Assembly: GCF_016918855.1 (NCBI RefSeq)
Contig: NZ_JADKYB010000007.1
Coordinates: 309,623 to 373,622 of the forward strand
Reading direction: 5' to 3'
Length of the DNA stretch: 64,000 nucleotides
DNA from: Actinacidiphila acididurans
GTDB lineage: Bacteria > Actinomycetota > Actinomycetes > Streptomycetales > Streptomycetaceae
A program made the position numbers and the translations under genes. Shown here piece after piece: positions 1-8,709 of this stretch; position 1 is the stretch's first letter; each line of letters begins with the position of its first letter. The notes beneath the pieces are model-generated. The model worked only from the letters and a program-made list of their open reading frames with translations. It was not told where the DNA came from and did not search any database.

Positions 1-3000
1 AGTGGGCAGGGCAGATAGGGGTCTCCGCAGTTGTCATTCTCCGCCTTCGTCGCCTCCATGCTTCCGTTTCTGGCCGGATTGATCTTCTCGTCGCCGTTCT
101 TGGTGTCCTCGTACACTCTGTTGCGCCGGTTACGCTCGGCCTTCTCCTTGTCCTGCTCAGCCTTCGCCACATAGGCGGCGTTGATGCACTCTATCTCGGC
201 GCAGCCGAGATGGTGGGTCGGCCGCAGGCGTCTGATCTCCGCGAGTGCATCCGGGTTGAGGGAGCTCGCCGGGCGCTTCTGCATGCTTGCGCCTACGAAG
301 TAGCCGCCGTCCTGAGTACGGAGGATCGCAACAGCCTTGCATTCTCCCTTTTTTGACTGGGCGAGCCTCATGAGTTCGTCCGAGTTCTTATTGCCCTTCT
401 TGGATTTCTTGCCGGATGGCTTTTCTTTCTTCGGGTTGATCTTCCCGACGATCAGCCAGTTCCCGTTGTCGGGTACTGTGTAGAGCTGGGTCAGTCCATA
501 CTTTTCCCGTACGGAGTCGAGGACGGGGTTGATGTCCTCCTTCTCCACGGCGTCACCCGGGAGTTCGTTCACCTGGGCGACGGCTGCGTCCACGGCCTTG
601 TCGAGGCGGGCTTGCTTCTCTTCGAGGGCGGACCGGCCCTCGATCCCGTCGGCCTTGCCTCGTCCTTTGAGCTTCGCCCAGAGTTTTTTGCCGATTTTGA
701 CGATGAAGCCGACGATCTTGTCGATGACGCGGTTGACGGGGCGGGCCACCGCGTGGAAGACGGATTTGACCTTGTTGGCGAGGTTTTCTATGCCGAGGAG
801 GGAGGCGAGGAGGCCGAGGAGGGTGGGAATGGCGGCGGCCAGGGCGGTTTCGACGAGTTTGGGGACGCCGGCGGTGCCGCCGTTTGCTATGGCGATGACG
901 GCGTCGAGGACGGCGTTGACGAATTCGATGACCTGGGCGCCTTGGGTGACGACGAAGGTGACGATGTCGATGATGGCTTTGACGGCGCGGACGAAGGCGG
1001 AGGCGGGGTTGAGGAGGGAGAGGATCCAGGTGATGCCGGCGATGATGACGGTGGGGATCAGGTAGCCGGTCAGTTTGCCGAGGATGGTGGCTTTGAGGTC
1101 GCCTGCCTCGGCGACGATTTCTTTTTCGGCGCCGGCGGGGCCTTCCTTGGCGAGCTTTGCGGCGATGGGGACGGTTTTCTCGGCCTCGGTGACGGCTTGG
1201 TCGGGGACGCCGCGGCTGGTGATGCGGGCGCGGATGTTGGCCCAGGTCAGGCCGAGGAGGGAGGCCAGGAGCTGGATGATGCCGCGCAGGTCGAAGGAGG
1301 AGGGCAGGTCGAGGCCGGCTTTGACGGCGGTGCCCAGGAGCCAGGAGACCAGGCCCTGTTTGAGGTGGTCGGCGATGTTGGCCAGGAAGAGTTTGAGGCC
1401 GGCGCCGACGGCGGTGACCAGGTGGCCGAGGAAGCCGATCGGGTCCTGGATGATCTTGGCGATGGCCGATGCCGCCTTGGCCAGGACGCCCATCAGCATG
1501 TTCTTCAGCTCGATGATGGTCTTGATGACCCCGGCGATGGCGCCCACGGCCTTGGAAACCAGGCCCTTGTTGGCCTCCTGGAGTTTCGTGATCTCCTCGT
1601 CCACGCTTTTGAGAGCCTGCGTGTACTTGGTGGCCAGGTCCTGGACCAGTTGCTTGGACTTCTCGTCCACCTCCGATTCCAGATCGTCGAACTTGCCCGC
1701 GAAGTCCTTCGCGGCCTGCTGCCCGTACGTCTTCAGGTCCGCGGGGAGCTTGTTCACCTCCGCCGTCAGGTCGGAGCGGCCTTTGGCGATGCGGGCCTTG
1801 GCCCGGCCGAGTTCGGTGCCGATGGTGTCGGCGATGGAGGAGATGACCTGCTGCATCCGGGACACGTAGAGCTGCCGGGAGAGCTGGAAGAGATCGTCCG
1901 CCTCCTTCGGCATCCCCAGCAGCTTGTCCTTCGCCCACTTCAGCCCGCCGAACATGCCGCCGTAGCGCTTGTCCTTGTACGCCTTCATCCGCCGCTTCTG
2001 GTCGGCCTCGAAGGCGTCCCGGGCGGCCTTCTCCCCGGCCGTGAACTGCTGGTCGACCTTGCCGTCCAGCCCGGACAGGACCGACTCCACGTCCTGCTTC
2101 GTGGCGTCGAAGACCTTCTGCAGCCGGCCGGTGACCTCCGCCCGCTTCTGCTCGTCCTTCGACTTCGCCCCGCCCTTGCCGGCGTCCACCGCCTTCCCCG
2201 CGGCGGATCGGGTCGCGGTCAGATGCGCCAAAGCCTGCGCACCCGACGCCGCGGCGCCCGACTTCGCGGCGGCGATCTGCTGCTTCTCCGCGCCCCGGGC
2301 CCGACCAGGCGCGGTCGCCGAGTGCTGGTCGGCCTGCTTCTTGTCCTGCAGAGCGGCTGTGAAGTCCGGCTCGTTGCTCCTGGCCAGCTGAGGTTCGGTG
2401 ACGTCGGCGGCGGCCATCTGCTGGTCGGTCTTCGCCGGGCCGTCGGAGAAGTCGGTGACCGCGGCGGGCTGCGGCGCGGGGGCGGCGTCGGCCGCGTTCG
2501 GCGCGCCGGGGTCGGCCGGCGGCTGATCCGGCCGCATCGGGACGACCTGCTTGTCCTTGGCCTGGGAGGTGTCCGGCGGCGCGGCCGTGCTGGTCGCGAT
2601 GTCCTTGGCGGAGGCATGCTTGCCGTCGGTGACCTTCCCGTCGACCTGGCCCTTGATCTTCTCGGCCTTGCCCGAGGAGGAGAACTTGTCGGCCTCGTCG
2701 AGGTTCTTGGGCGCCTGCGCGGCGATCGCGTCGTTGACGGCCGCGATGAAGGCGGCCTTGTCGAACTCACCGGGCTTGGCCGCGTCCATCTTCGCCGAGT
2801 TGGCGACCTTGCCCTGCGCCTCCCGGTCGTCCGGCGGCGCGACAGCCGAGTCCTGCGCGGACTTGGACTCCGAAGTCGCCGGCTGGTGATGGGCCAGCTT
2901 CTGCTTCTTGGCGGCGATGTCCGCGTTCACCCGGCGCATCCCGGGCGCCTGGAAAGCCGGCGGCGCCACCGGAGGCACGTACCGCTGCGCCACCAGCCGC

Positions 3001-3239
3001 GACACGGCCGTATTCCCCGCCGTCCCCTGCAGGAGCTGTACGGTCTGCCGGCTGAGCCCCCGCGCCCCCGGCACCGGTGTGGGCGCGCCCCGGGCAGCCG
3101 GGGTACTCCGTTCAGGCGACGGCGACACCTCGTGCGCGGACGCCCGCTGTCGGGCACCGTCAGGCGGCGACTTCTCCGGAGTGGCCTTCACCGCACCACT
3201 CCCATCGCCCACCCGGCCGGCCGTGCGCTTCCTCAGCAT
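1..3239 (-). CDS. Giant eCIS-cargo-like protein with C-terminal deaminase-like toxin domain (3' end outside window)
   Basis: Read from the ATG at 3239, the frame stays open for 1079 codons and runs off the left edge. Residues about 60-80 carry the QLLQGTAGNTAVSRLVAQR segment, which resembles the LQR..GN.A motif at the head of actinobacterial proteins linked to extracellular contractile injection systems (often with DUF4157; no HExxH seen here). A long Ala/Lys/Asp-rich coil-forming stretch follows (about 100-480). An amphipathic region near 570-650 (GFLGHLVTAVGAGLKLF, then LPSSFDLRGIIQLLASLLGL) matches a module I recall from the same giant proteins. The C-terminus has HHLGCAE (Cys1013, Glu1015) and CGDPYLPCPL just before the edge (Cys1078), which fits the [H/C]xE plus PCxxC zinc signature of deaminase-fold toxins, closest in style to YwqJ. 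The final cysteine would be the next codon or so and is not visible. No good ribosome site precedes the start. Role inferred: injected or secreted cytosine/adenine deaminase toxin. Confidence 0.7.
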   Translation of the reverse strand, partial: MLRKRTAGRVGDGSGAVKATPEKSPPDGARQRASAHEVSPSPERSTPAARGAPTPVPGARGLSRQTVQLLQGTAGNTAVSRLVAQRYVPPVAPPAFQAPGMRRVNADIAAKKQKLAHHQPATSESKSAQDSAVAPPDDREAQGKVANSAKMDAAKPGEFDKAAFIAAVNDAIAAQAPKNLDEADKFSSSGKAEKIKGQVDGKVTDGKHASAKDIATSTAAPPDTSQAKDKQVVPMRPDQPPADPGAPNAADAAPAPQPAAVTDFSDGPAKTDQQMAAADVTEPQLARSNEPDFTAALQDKKQADQHSATAPGRARGAEKQQIAAAKSGAAASGAQALAHLTATRSAAGKAVDAGKGGAKSKDEQKRAEVTGRLQKVFDATKQDVESVLSGLDGKVDQQFTAGEKAARDAFEADQKRRMKAYKDKRYGGMFGGLKWAKDKLLGMPKEADDLFQLSRQLYVSRMQQVISSIADTIGTELGRAKARIAKGRSDLTAEVNKLPADLKTYGQQAAKDFAGKFDDLESEVDEKSKQLVQDLATKYTQALKSVDEEITKLQEANKGLVSKAVGAIAGVIKTIIELKNMLMGVLAKAASAIAKIIQDPIGFLGHLVTAVGAGLKLFLANIADHLKQGLVSWLLGTAVKAGLDLPSSFDLRGIIQLLASLLGLTWANIRARITSRGVPDQAVTEAEKTVPIAAKLAKEGPAGAEKEIVAEAGDLKATILGKLTGYLIPTVIIAGITWILSLLNPASAFVRAVKAIIDIVTFVVTQGAQVIEFVNAVLDAVIAIANGGTAGVPKLVETALAAAIPTLLGLLASLLGIENLANKVKSVFHAVARPVNRVIDKIVGFIVKIGKKLWAKLKGRGKADGIEGRSALEEKQARLDKAVDAAVAQVNELPGDAVEKEDINPVLDSVREKYGLTQLYTVPDNGNWLIVGKINPKKEKPSGKKSKKGNKNSDELMRLAQSKKGECKAVAILRTQDGGYFVGASMQKRPASSLNPDALAEIRRLRPTHHLGCAEIECINAAYVAKAEQDKEKAERNRRNRVYEDTKNGDEKINPARNGSMEATKAENDNCGDPYLPCP

Positions 3240-3335
3240 GTAGGGGCCGTACGGGATCCGGGGATGCACAACGGGGCAGCGACCGGTGCAGAGAACGGGT
3301 GCCCGTCAGGGAAATCGGGCCATCGTCGACGCGTG

Positions 3336-3437
3336 ATGACGTGCATGCGGTGCTACTGGGACAAGGAAGACATCGGGTTCTACGTCGAGGTCGACGCCGA
3401 CAGCGAGGTGACGCGCACGATCGAGGCACCTCTCACG
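3336..3437 (+). pseudogene. Fragment of a small Streptomyces protein
   Basis: An ATG at 3336 opens a segment containing CYWDKEDIGFYVEVDAD and then EVTRTIE. It resembles the start of a family of small Streptomyces proteins I recall as a WDEEDxWFYFEVD..GxVTRQVEL pattern. The similarity stops after about 30 residues, where a short direct repeat begins (CTCACGGCGCCGG near 3432 and 3462). The frame then runs without a stop into the dipeptidase start at 3528. It looks like a remnant whose 3' part was lost, possibly by recombination next to the large toxin gene. The family resemblance is from memory only. Confidence 0.35.
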
Positions 3438-3527
3438 GCGCCGGCACGATCACGGCACGTCTCACGGCGCCGGCCCGATCACAGAGGTCCCGCACGAGGC
3501 CCAGCCGGCAAGCGCGATGATCGCCGC

Positions 3528-4199
3528 ATGAGAAATGAGATCGTCCTGATGTCCGATCCCGAGGTCGCCGCCGTGCCGGTCGACGAATGCGGTGAACGGC
3601 TGGTGGATGTACGGGAGGGCGGCCGGTTGCTGGTCGACGAGCGGAAGTGGCACGACGAGGCCGGCGCCTTCGCGCACCTGCGGGAGAGGGTGCTCGAGCG
3701 CATCGTCGAGGCGCAGGAACTGCTGCCGGCGGGCATGCGACTGCTGTACGTCGAGGGGTATCGGCCGCCCGACCTGCAACGACGCTACTTCGAGGAGTAC
3801 GCCGCCCAACTGCGGGCCGAGCATCCGGAATGGACCGCCGAACAGATCCGGTCGGCGGCCAGCCGCTACGTGTCTCCGCCCGAGATCGCACCGCACAGCG
3901 CCGGAGCGGCCGTCGATCTGACGCTCGCCGACGACGACGGACACGAGCTCGACATGGGCACCCGTATGAACGCGACCCCGGAGGAGAGCGCGGGCGCCTG
4001 CTACACCGGGGCCGACACCATCACCCCCGAGGCACGCGCCCGACGGGACGTCCTCGGGGGTGTACTCACGGCCGCCGGGCTGGTCAATTACCCGACGGAG
4101 TGGTGGCACTGGTCGTACGGTGACCGCTACTGGGCCCTGACAACGGGGGCGGCGGCAGCCCGGTACGGGCCCAAGAGCCTGGACCGACCCGCCCATTGA
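3528..4199 (+). CDS. D-alanyl-D-alanine dipeptidase family (M15D, VanX-like)
   Basis: This 223-residue protein has the two zinc-binding motifs of VanX-type dipeptidases: PHSAGAAVDLTL (the SxHxxGxAxD type site, His and Asp ligands) and EWWHWSYGDRYWA (ExxH, catalytic Glu and His ligand). The substrate-side motif EGYRPPDLQ is also present near residue 80. The expected reaction is hydrolysis of D-Ala-D-Ala released from, or destined for, peptidoglycan precursors. No signal peptide is visible, so action is probably cytoplasmic. There are no vanH or vanA partners nearby, so this is more likely a wall-recycling enzyme than a glycopeptide resistance gene. The ATG at 3528 is chosen because the upstream in-frame sequence belongs to the neighbouring gene fragment. 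Confidence 0.88.
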   Translation: MRNEIVLMSDPEVAAVPVDECGERLVDVREGGRLLVDERKWHDEAGAFAHLRERVLERIVEAQELLPAGMRLLYVEGYRPPDLQRRYFEEYAAQLRAEHPEWTAEQIRSAASRYVSPPEIAPHSAGAAVDLTLADDDGHELDMGTRMNATPEESAGACYTGADTITPEARARRDVLGGVLTAAGLVNYPTEWWHWSYGDRYWALTTGAAAARYGPKSLDRPAH

Positions 4200-4209
4200 G
4201 ACGACGTGC

Positions 4210-4722
4210 TCAGGCCGGCGCGTCCAGGTCGCTGAGCAGGTAGGCGATGTCGAGGCCGGTGGTGAGGTAGTCGACGAAGATCTCGTTGTTGAGGGCCCAG
4301 GGGGAGCGGCGGGCGCGGATCAGGCTGATGGCGGAGGGCGCGTCGTGGCCGAGGGCGATGAGGGTCTGGGCGGCGACCAGGCCGGAGCGGTTGTAGCCGG
4401 AGTGGCAGCGGACGAGGACGGTACGGCCGGCGCGGACGACGTGGGTCGCGACGTCGGAAGCCTGCTGGACGCAGCGGATCTGCGCGGCGGTCAGCGGGCC
4501 GTCCGGGATCTCGGCGACCAGGTGGTCGACCGTGGGGTGCGGGCCGTGGCCGGGGGCCGTGAACAGGCTGATGACCAGGTCGAATCGGGTGCCCACCACG
4601 GCGGGCTGGAGCTCACCCGTACGGTCGGTCCAGTAGTGTCCGCCCATCCACAGCCCCGGCCGGATCTCGTTCCAGGGCTCCTGCGGGCCGGGCATGTCGC
4701 GGTCTTTCTGCCGTGTCCTCAC
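4210..4722 (-). CDS. Dual-specificity phosphatase-like protein
   Basis: The 170-residue product has the cysteine phosphatase P-loop RCHSGYNRSG (Cys106, Arg112; CX5R). The preceding sheet FDLVISLF and the acidic loop before it fit the general fold of protein tyrosine/dual-specificity phosphatases. It has no signal peptide or membrane segment, so it should act in the cytoplasm on a phosphoprotein or a small phosphorylated molecule. The GTG at 4722 is preferred over the internal ATG ten codons later because GGAGG lies at the right distance upstream. It converges on the dipeptidase with 10 bp between the stops and is divergent from the methyltransferase. The substrate cannot be inferred from context. 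Confidence 0.8.
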   Translation of the reverse strand: MRTRQKDRDMPGPQEPWNEIRPGLWMGGHYWTDRTGELQPAVVGTRFDLVISLFTAPGHGPHPTVDHLVAEIPDGPLTAAQIRCVQQASDVATHVVRAGRTVLVRCHSGYNRSGLVAAQTLIALGHDAPSAISLIRARRSPWALNNEIFVDYLTTGLDIAYLLSDLDAPA

Positions 4723-4794
4723 CTGGCCTCCTCCGAGAGGTCAACGGCGGGCGGGGGGCTGGCGGTTCCGCGCACAGGGTAAGAGCCTGGCCCC

Positions 4795-5526
4795 ATGGTT
4801 GACGAAGTATTTCGGCACCCCCGGCTGGCCCCGCTCTACGACACGCTCGATCCGGACCGCAGCGACCTCGACGCGTATGTGCGGGTCGCGGAGGAGGTCG
4901 GGGCCCGGCGGGTACTGGACATCGGGTGCGGGACCGGGGTGTTCGCGCTGATGCTGGCCGACCGCGGGGCCGAGGTCGTCGGGATCGACCCGGCGCAGGC
5001 GTCGATCGAGGTGGCGCGGGCCAAGCCGGGGGCCGAGCGGGTGCGGTGGATCCACGGGGACGGGACCACGCTGCCGCCGCTTCAGGCCGACCTGGTGACC
5101 ATGACGGCGAACGTGGCCCAGCACATCGCGGAGCCGAGGGCCTGGGCCGGGACGCTGCGGGGCGCGTACGAGGCGCTGCGGCCCGGCGGACACCTGGTGT
5201 TCGAGACCCGGGACCCGGCCGGGCGCGCCTGGGAGGAGTGGAATCGGGACGCCACCCGTGAGGTGACCGACATCCCGGGCGTGGGCGCCGTGGAGAGCTG
5301 GGTGGACCTGATCGAGGTCGACGGTCCGCTGGTGACGTTCCGCGGGACGTACGTGTTCGCCGCCGACGGGCAGGCGCTCACCTCGGAGTCCACCCTGCGG
5401 TTCCGGGAGCGGCAGGAGGTCGAGGCGGACCTGGCCGCGTGCGGATACCTGCTCACGGACGTACGCGACGCCCCCGACCGGCCGGGCCGGGAGTTCGTCT
5501 TCCTGGCCCGGCGGCCGACGGCGTAA
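4795..5526 (+). CDS. Class I SAM-dependent methyltransferase
   Basis: This 243-residue protein shows motif I as VLDIGCGTGVFALML near residues 40-54, an acidic end of strand 2 (VVGIDP), motif II-like ADLVTMTANVAQH, and GGHLVFETRDP for the post-motif strand. This is the layout of the Methyltransf_25/11 group, small-molecule methyltransferases that act in the cytoplasm. The substrate is unknown. The gene is divergent from the phosphatase (72 bp between starts) and its stop lies only 24 bp from the stop of the convergent LAL-type gene. The ATG at 4795 gives a full-length family member. Confidence 0.85.
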   Translation: MVDEVFRHPRLAPLYDTLDPDRSDLDAYVRVAEEVGARRVLDIGCGTGVFALMLADRGAEVVGIDPAQASIEVARAKPGAERVRWIHGDGTTLPPLQADLVTMTANVAQHIAEPRAWAGTLRGAYEALRPGGHLVFETRDPAGRAWEEWNRDATREVTDIPGVGAVESWVDLIEVDGPLVTFRGTYVFAADGQALTSESTLRFRERQEVEADLAACGYLLTDVRDAPDRPGREFVFLARRPTA

Positions 5527-5550
5527 CGGCATGCCTGGGAAAGCCGCAGC

Positions 5551-8500
5551 TCACCGGTCCGGTACGGAGCCCCCGCGCGCCCCCGCCATCAGCCCGGCCG
5601 ATCCGGCGGCCAGCTTCGCGGCCTGGGCCGACCACGGCGCGGCCTGAAGCCGGACGAAGGCGGCCCGGGCGGCGGCCAGGTGCGGGACCGCATCGCGGAC
5701 ACGGTGCCGGTGGTGCAGCCAGCGGGCCCGGCTGAGTTCGGTACGGGCCCGGTCGAAGGGGCGGGGATCGGCAGCGTGGAGTTCGAGGGCGGTACGAAAA
5801 TACGTCTCCGCCTCCGCGTCCGTGACCGCGACCAGCGCGCGGCAACGGGCGAGCAGCGCCTCGGCGGCGGGCAGGTTCAGCCGGAGCGCCCAGGCGGACA
5901 CCCGCCGGGTGAGTTCGCGCGCCTCCGGGGTGTGGCCGAGCGCGACCAGGGCCTCGATCAGGTCCGGCAGGCCGCGGCTGAACGGCGGGTCGAAGCGGGC
6001 CGGGGCGGGAGCGGCGATGTCGAGCCGGGCCAGCGCCGCATCGAGGTGGCCCGCCCCCAGGTCGAGCACGGTCAGCGCCCAGTGCGCCCAGGTGGTGCCC
6101 GCGCGCCCGAAACCGGGGGTGCCGCCGAGCGCCTCCGCGGCCAGCACCCGGCAGCCGGTCCGGTCACCGCCGACCGCCGCGAGATACGCCAGCACCCCGC
6201 ACACGTGCCGGGCCCAGCGGTCCTGGCCGGTGTCACGGGCCAAGTCCAGCGCCTCCCGCCCGCTCGCCCCGGCCCGCGCGTGTTCGCCGAGCAGCACCTC
6301 CGCGGTGGCCCGCAGCGCCAGCGCGACGGTCAGCAGGCCGAGCCGCCCGTCCGCCCGGGCCTCCTCGGCGACGGCCGACGCCACGTCCCGTGTTTCCCGC
6401 TCGTGCCCGGTCACGAGCCCCGCCCCCAGGATCAGCGCCACCTCGTCCGGCGCCCCTACGCCCCCCTCGCGCGCCCCCGCCACCGCCTCGGCCAGCGGCG
6501 GAAGCCCACCCGGAGGCAGCGGCCGACCCAGCGGCAGCGCGACCAGCCCACCCAGCAGCCCCCCCACCGGCACCAACGGATCCCCGTCCGGCAACCGCGC
6601 TGCGTCCAGCCCGTCCGCCGTCACCGCCAGCATCCCGACGTCCCCCGCGGCCCACGCCGCCTCCACCGCACCCAGCCGCATCCGCAGCTCCAGCCCCGGA
6701 TCGGTGCCCCCGATCCCCCGCGCCCCCTCGATGAGCAGGGCGTGTGCCTTGCCCGGCCGGCCCTGCGCGAACTCTTCGGCAGCCCGCACCCGCGCGGCCC
6801 GAGCCCGCAGCTGGGCCGTCCCGGGCAGCGCACCGGCTCCGCCGGCCGGGTCCGCGAGAATGGCCTCCGCCTGCTCGGCGGCCGCTTGGGCCCGGGCGCC
6901 GGGGGTACGGGGGCCGGCTGTTCCGGGCTGCAAGCCCGCACCGCCGGCTTGGCCTGCGGGAGCCGCGTCCGTCTGCCCGGCTGCAGTTCGTGCGCTGTGC
7001 CGGCCCGCTGCTTCGGGCAGCGGGTTCGTGCCGGACCCGGGGTCCGTGAGCACCCCTTCTGCTCGCGCGGTCTCTGCCCGCGGGGCATCGGAGGCCCGCC
7101 GATCGGCCCCACCGGGCCGGAGGTTCGTACCGGTTGCCCGGGCCGCGGACGCCTCCTCCGCCGCCCCCGCCCGCTCCACAGGTACGGTCCCGCCCCAGCA
7201 TTCCGCGGCCGGCACCAGCCGCCGCGCCCGCACGGCCGGTTCGGTGCTGAGCCGGGCGGCCTCCTCGTACGCCCGGGCCGCCGCTTCCCGGCCGCCCCGC
7301 CGCAGTGCCCGCCGGGCCGTACGCTCGAGCTCCTGCGCGACCGTCTCGTCCGCCTCGTCCGGACCGGGCGCCGCCCACGCGAGCTGCCAGGCTCGCCGGT
7401 CCGCGCACCCGGGGCGACCCTTCAAAACGGTGGCCAGCGCGGCATGCGCGGCTCGCCGCTCGTCGGGCGACGCCGTCCGCAGTACGGCGACGGCCACGAG
7501 CGGGTGCCGGAGAGCCCCGTCATCCCTGGTCAGGCCACCGGCCAGGGCAAGCGCTCCGGGCGCCGCACCGGCCTCGCGTACGACGGCCATGTCCCCCGTT
7601 CCCTCGGCCGCGGCCAGCAGCAGTGCGCGCCGGGTCGGTGCGGGCAGCTCCCGTATCCGGGCGGCGAACGTACGGATCAGCCGGTCGGAGAGCGGGCCGC
7701 CGTCGGCTCCCGGAGGCAGTTCCAGCAGGGCCAGCGGGTTGCCGCCCGACCCGGCCAGCAGGCGTTGCCGTGCGGGTTCGGGCAGGTCGCGGCGGCGGGC
7801 GGAGAGGAGGGCGGACGCGGCGGTCGGGGTCAGGCCGGTCAGGGGGAGGGTGCGCAGGCGGGGGGCGGGGAGGGGGTCGGCGGGGTCGTCGTCCATGGCG
7901 AGGATCAGGGCGACCGGGTCGGCGGACAGGCGGCGGCCGGCGAGGACCAGTGCCTCGGCGGAGGCCTCGTCCAGCCAGTGGGCGTCGTCCACCAGGCACA
8001 ACAGGGGGCAGGGCGAGCGGCGCGCGGCCTCGGCGAGCAGGGACCGTACCGCCGGGCCGACCAGGAACCGGCGGTCGGGGTCGGCGAGCACACCGTCGAA
8101 GGAGTCGTCGCAGTGGCCGTCGTCCGTGGTGTCCGCGTCGGCGCCGCCGTCCGCAAGGCCCAGCGCCTCCCGCAGCGCCCCCCGCTCCGGCTGCGGGAGG
8201 TGGTCCACCAGGTCGAAGAGGGGCCGCAGCAGCCGGATCAGGCCCGCGTAGGGGAGGACGGTCTCGGCCGGGACGCAGGCACAGCGCAGGACGGGGCCCG
8301 GGCCGGCGCCCACATCGCCGGAGCCGGAGCCGGAGTCCGAGCCCACGTCGTCGGTGCCGGTGCCGGAGCCGGAGTCCGAGCCCACGTCGTCGGTGCCGGA
8401 GCCGGAGTCCGTGCCGGAACCCGCCCCGGAGAGGGCTGTCGCCGCCCAGTCCAGGAGGGCGGTCCGGCCGGTGCCGGGTTCGCCGCGCAGGACGAGGGCC

Positions 8501-8589
8501 GTGCCGCTCCCGTCGGCCGCGGCCCGTACCACCTCACGCAGCACCCGCTGTTCGCTGTCCCTGCCGTGCAGCCGCATGATGCTGATCAT
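5551..8589 (-). CDS. LAL-type AAA ATPase regulator lacking its LuxR HTH, Walker A lysine replaced
   Basis: The N-terminus (MRLHGRDSEQRVL) is that of large ATP-binding LuxR (LAL) regulators. The P-loop reads GEPGTGRTALL, with Arg where the nucleotide-binding Lys is expected. Walker B is intact (LCLVDDAHWLD). The rest is an Ala/Arg-rich TPR-like helical region, ending at the FVRLQAAPWSAQA segment that in LAL proteins precedes the DNA-binding domain. The C-terminal HTH is absent: the stop follows within about 25 residues and the methyltransferase gene begins right after. A 39-bp tandem repeat has inserted Ser/Gly/Asp-rich loops between Walker A and B. Probably a decaying regulator or an ATPase with a different role. 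The start is uncertain (ATG 8589 or 8577). Confidence 0.72.
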   Translation of the reverse strand: MISIMRLHGRDSEQRVLREVVRAAADGSGTALVLRGEPGTGRTALLDWAATALSGAGSGTDSGSGTDDVGSDSGSGTGTDDVGSDSGSGSGDVGAGPGPVLRCACVPAETVLPYAGLIRLLRPLFDLVDHLPQPERGALREALGLADGGADADTTDDGHCDDSFDGVLADPDRRFLVGPAVRSLLAEAARRSPCPLLCLVDDAHWLDEASAEALVLAGRRLSADPVALILAMDDDPADPLPAPRLRTLPLTGLTPTAASALLSARRRDLPEPARQRLLAGSGGNPLALLELPPGADGGPLSDRLIRTFAARIRELPAPTRRALLLAAAEGTGDMAVVREAGAAPGALALAGGLTRDDGALRHPLVAVAVLRTASPDERRAAHAALATVLKGRPGCADRRAWQLAWAAPGPDEADETVAQELERTARRALRRGGREAAARAYEEAARLSTEPAVRARRLVPAAECWGGTVPVERAGAAEEASAARATGTNLRPGGADRRASDAPRAETARAEGVLTDPGSGTNPLPEAAGRHSARTAAGQTDAAPAGQAGGAGLQPGTAGPRTPGARAQAAAEQAEAILADPAGGAGALPGTAQLRARAARVRAAEEFAQGRPGKAHALLIEGARGIGGTDPGLELRMRLGAVEAAWAAGDVGMLAVTADGLDAARLPDGDPLVPVGGLLGGLVALPLGRPLPPGGLPPLAEAVAGAREGGVGAPDEVALILGAGLVTGHERETRDVASAVAEEARADGRLGLLTVALALRATAEVLLGEHARAGASGREALDLARDTGQDRWARHVCGVLAYLAAVGGDRTGCRVLAAEALGGTPGFGRAGTTWAHWALTVLDLGAGHLDAALARLDIAAPAPARFDPPFSRGLPDLIEALVALGHTPEARELTRRVSAWALRLNLPAAEALLARCRALVAVTDAEAETYFRTALELHAADPRPFDRARTELSRARWLHHRHRVRDAVPHLAAARAAFVRLQAAPWSAQAAKLAAGSAGLMAGARGGSVPDR
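8323..8411. repeat. 39-bp in-frame tandem repeat inside the LAL gene
   Basis: Positions 8323-8360 and 8362-8399 are identical, giving a 39-bp period (13 codons). A shortened third copy follows from 8401. Read on the minus strand it encodes repeated Ser/Gly/Thr/Asp-Asp-Val units in a loop of the ATPase domain. Confidence 0.9.
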
Positions 8590-8644
8590 ATCGATTCGCC
8601 CACTTTCGTACCGTATGACCGGATGGCTGGACCTCGCTGGCACG

Positions 8645-8683
8645 GGGACGCCCCCGGACCGGCGAGCGGTCCGGGGGCGTCCC
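8645..8683 (-). terminator. Rho-independent-type hairpin after the GH3 gene
   Basis: A perfect 17-bp stem (8645-8661 with 8667-8683) closes a GCGAG loop. It lies 27 bp beyond the GH3 stop and just upstream of the LAL start. The T-tract is weak on either strand, as is usual in streptomycetes. Confidence 0.75.
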
Positions 8684-8709
8684 TTTGGTTCAGGGAGCAG
8701 GAGCGGTTC

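Noticed and set aside
612..4199. Long plus-strand frame across the toxin gene
   Set aside because: Most of it is antisense to the minus-strand toxin gene, with Gly/Asp/Glu-rich unnatural composition. Only the end (from 3528) is the dipeptidase.
3528..4199. Vancomycin resistance locus
   Set aside because: Only the VanX-type dipeptidase is present; no vanH, vanA, vanR or vanS.
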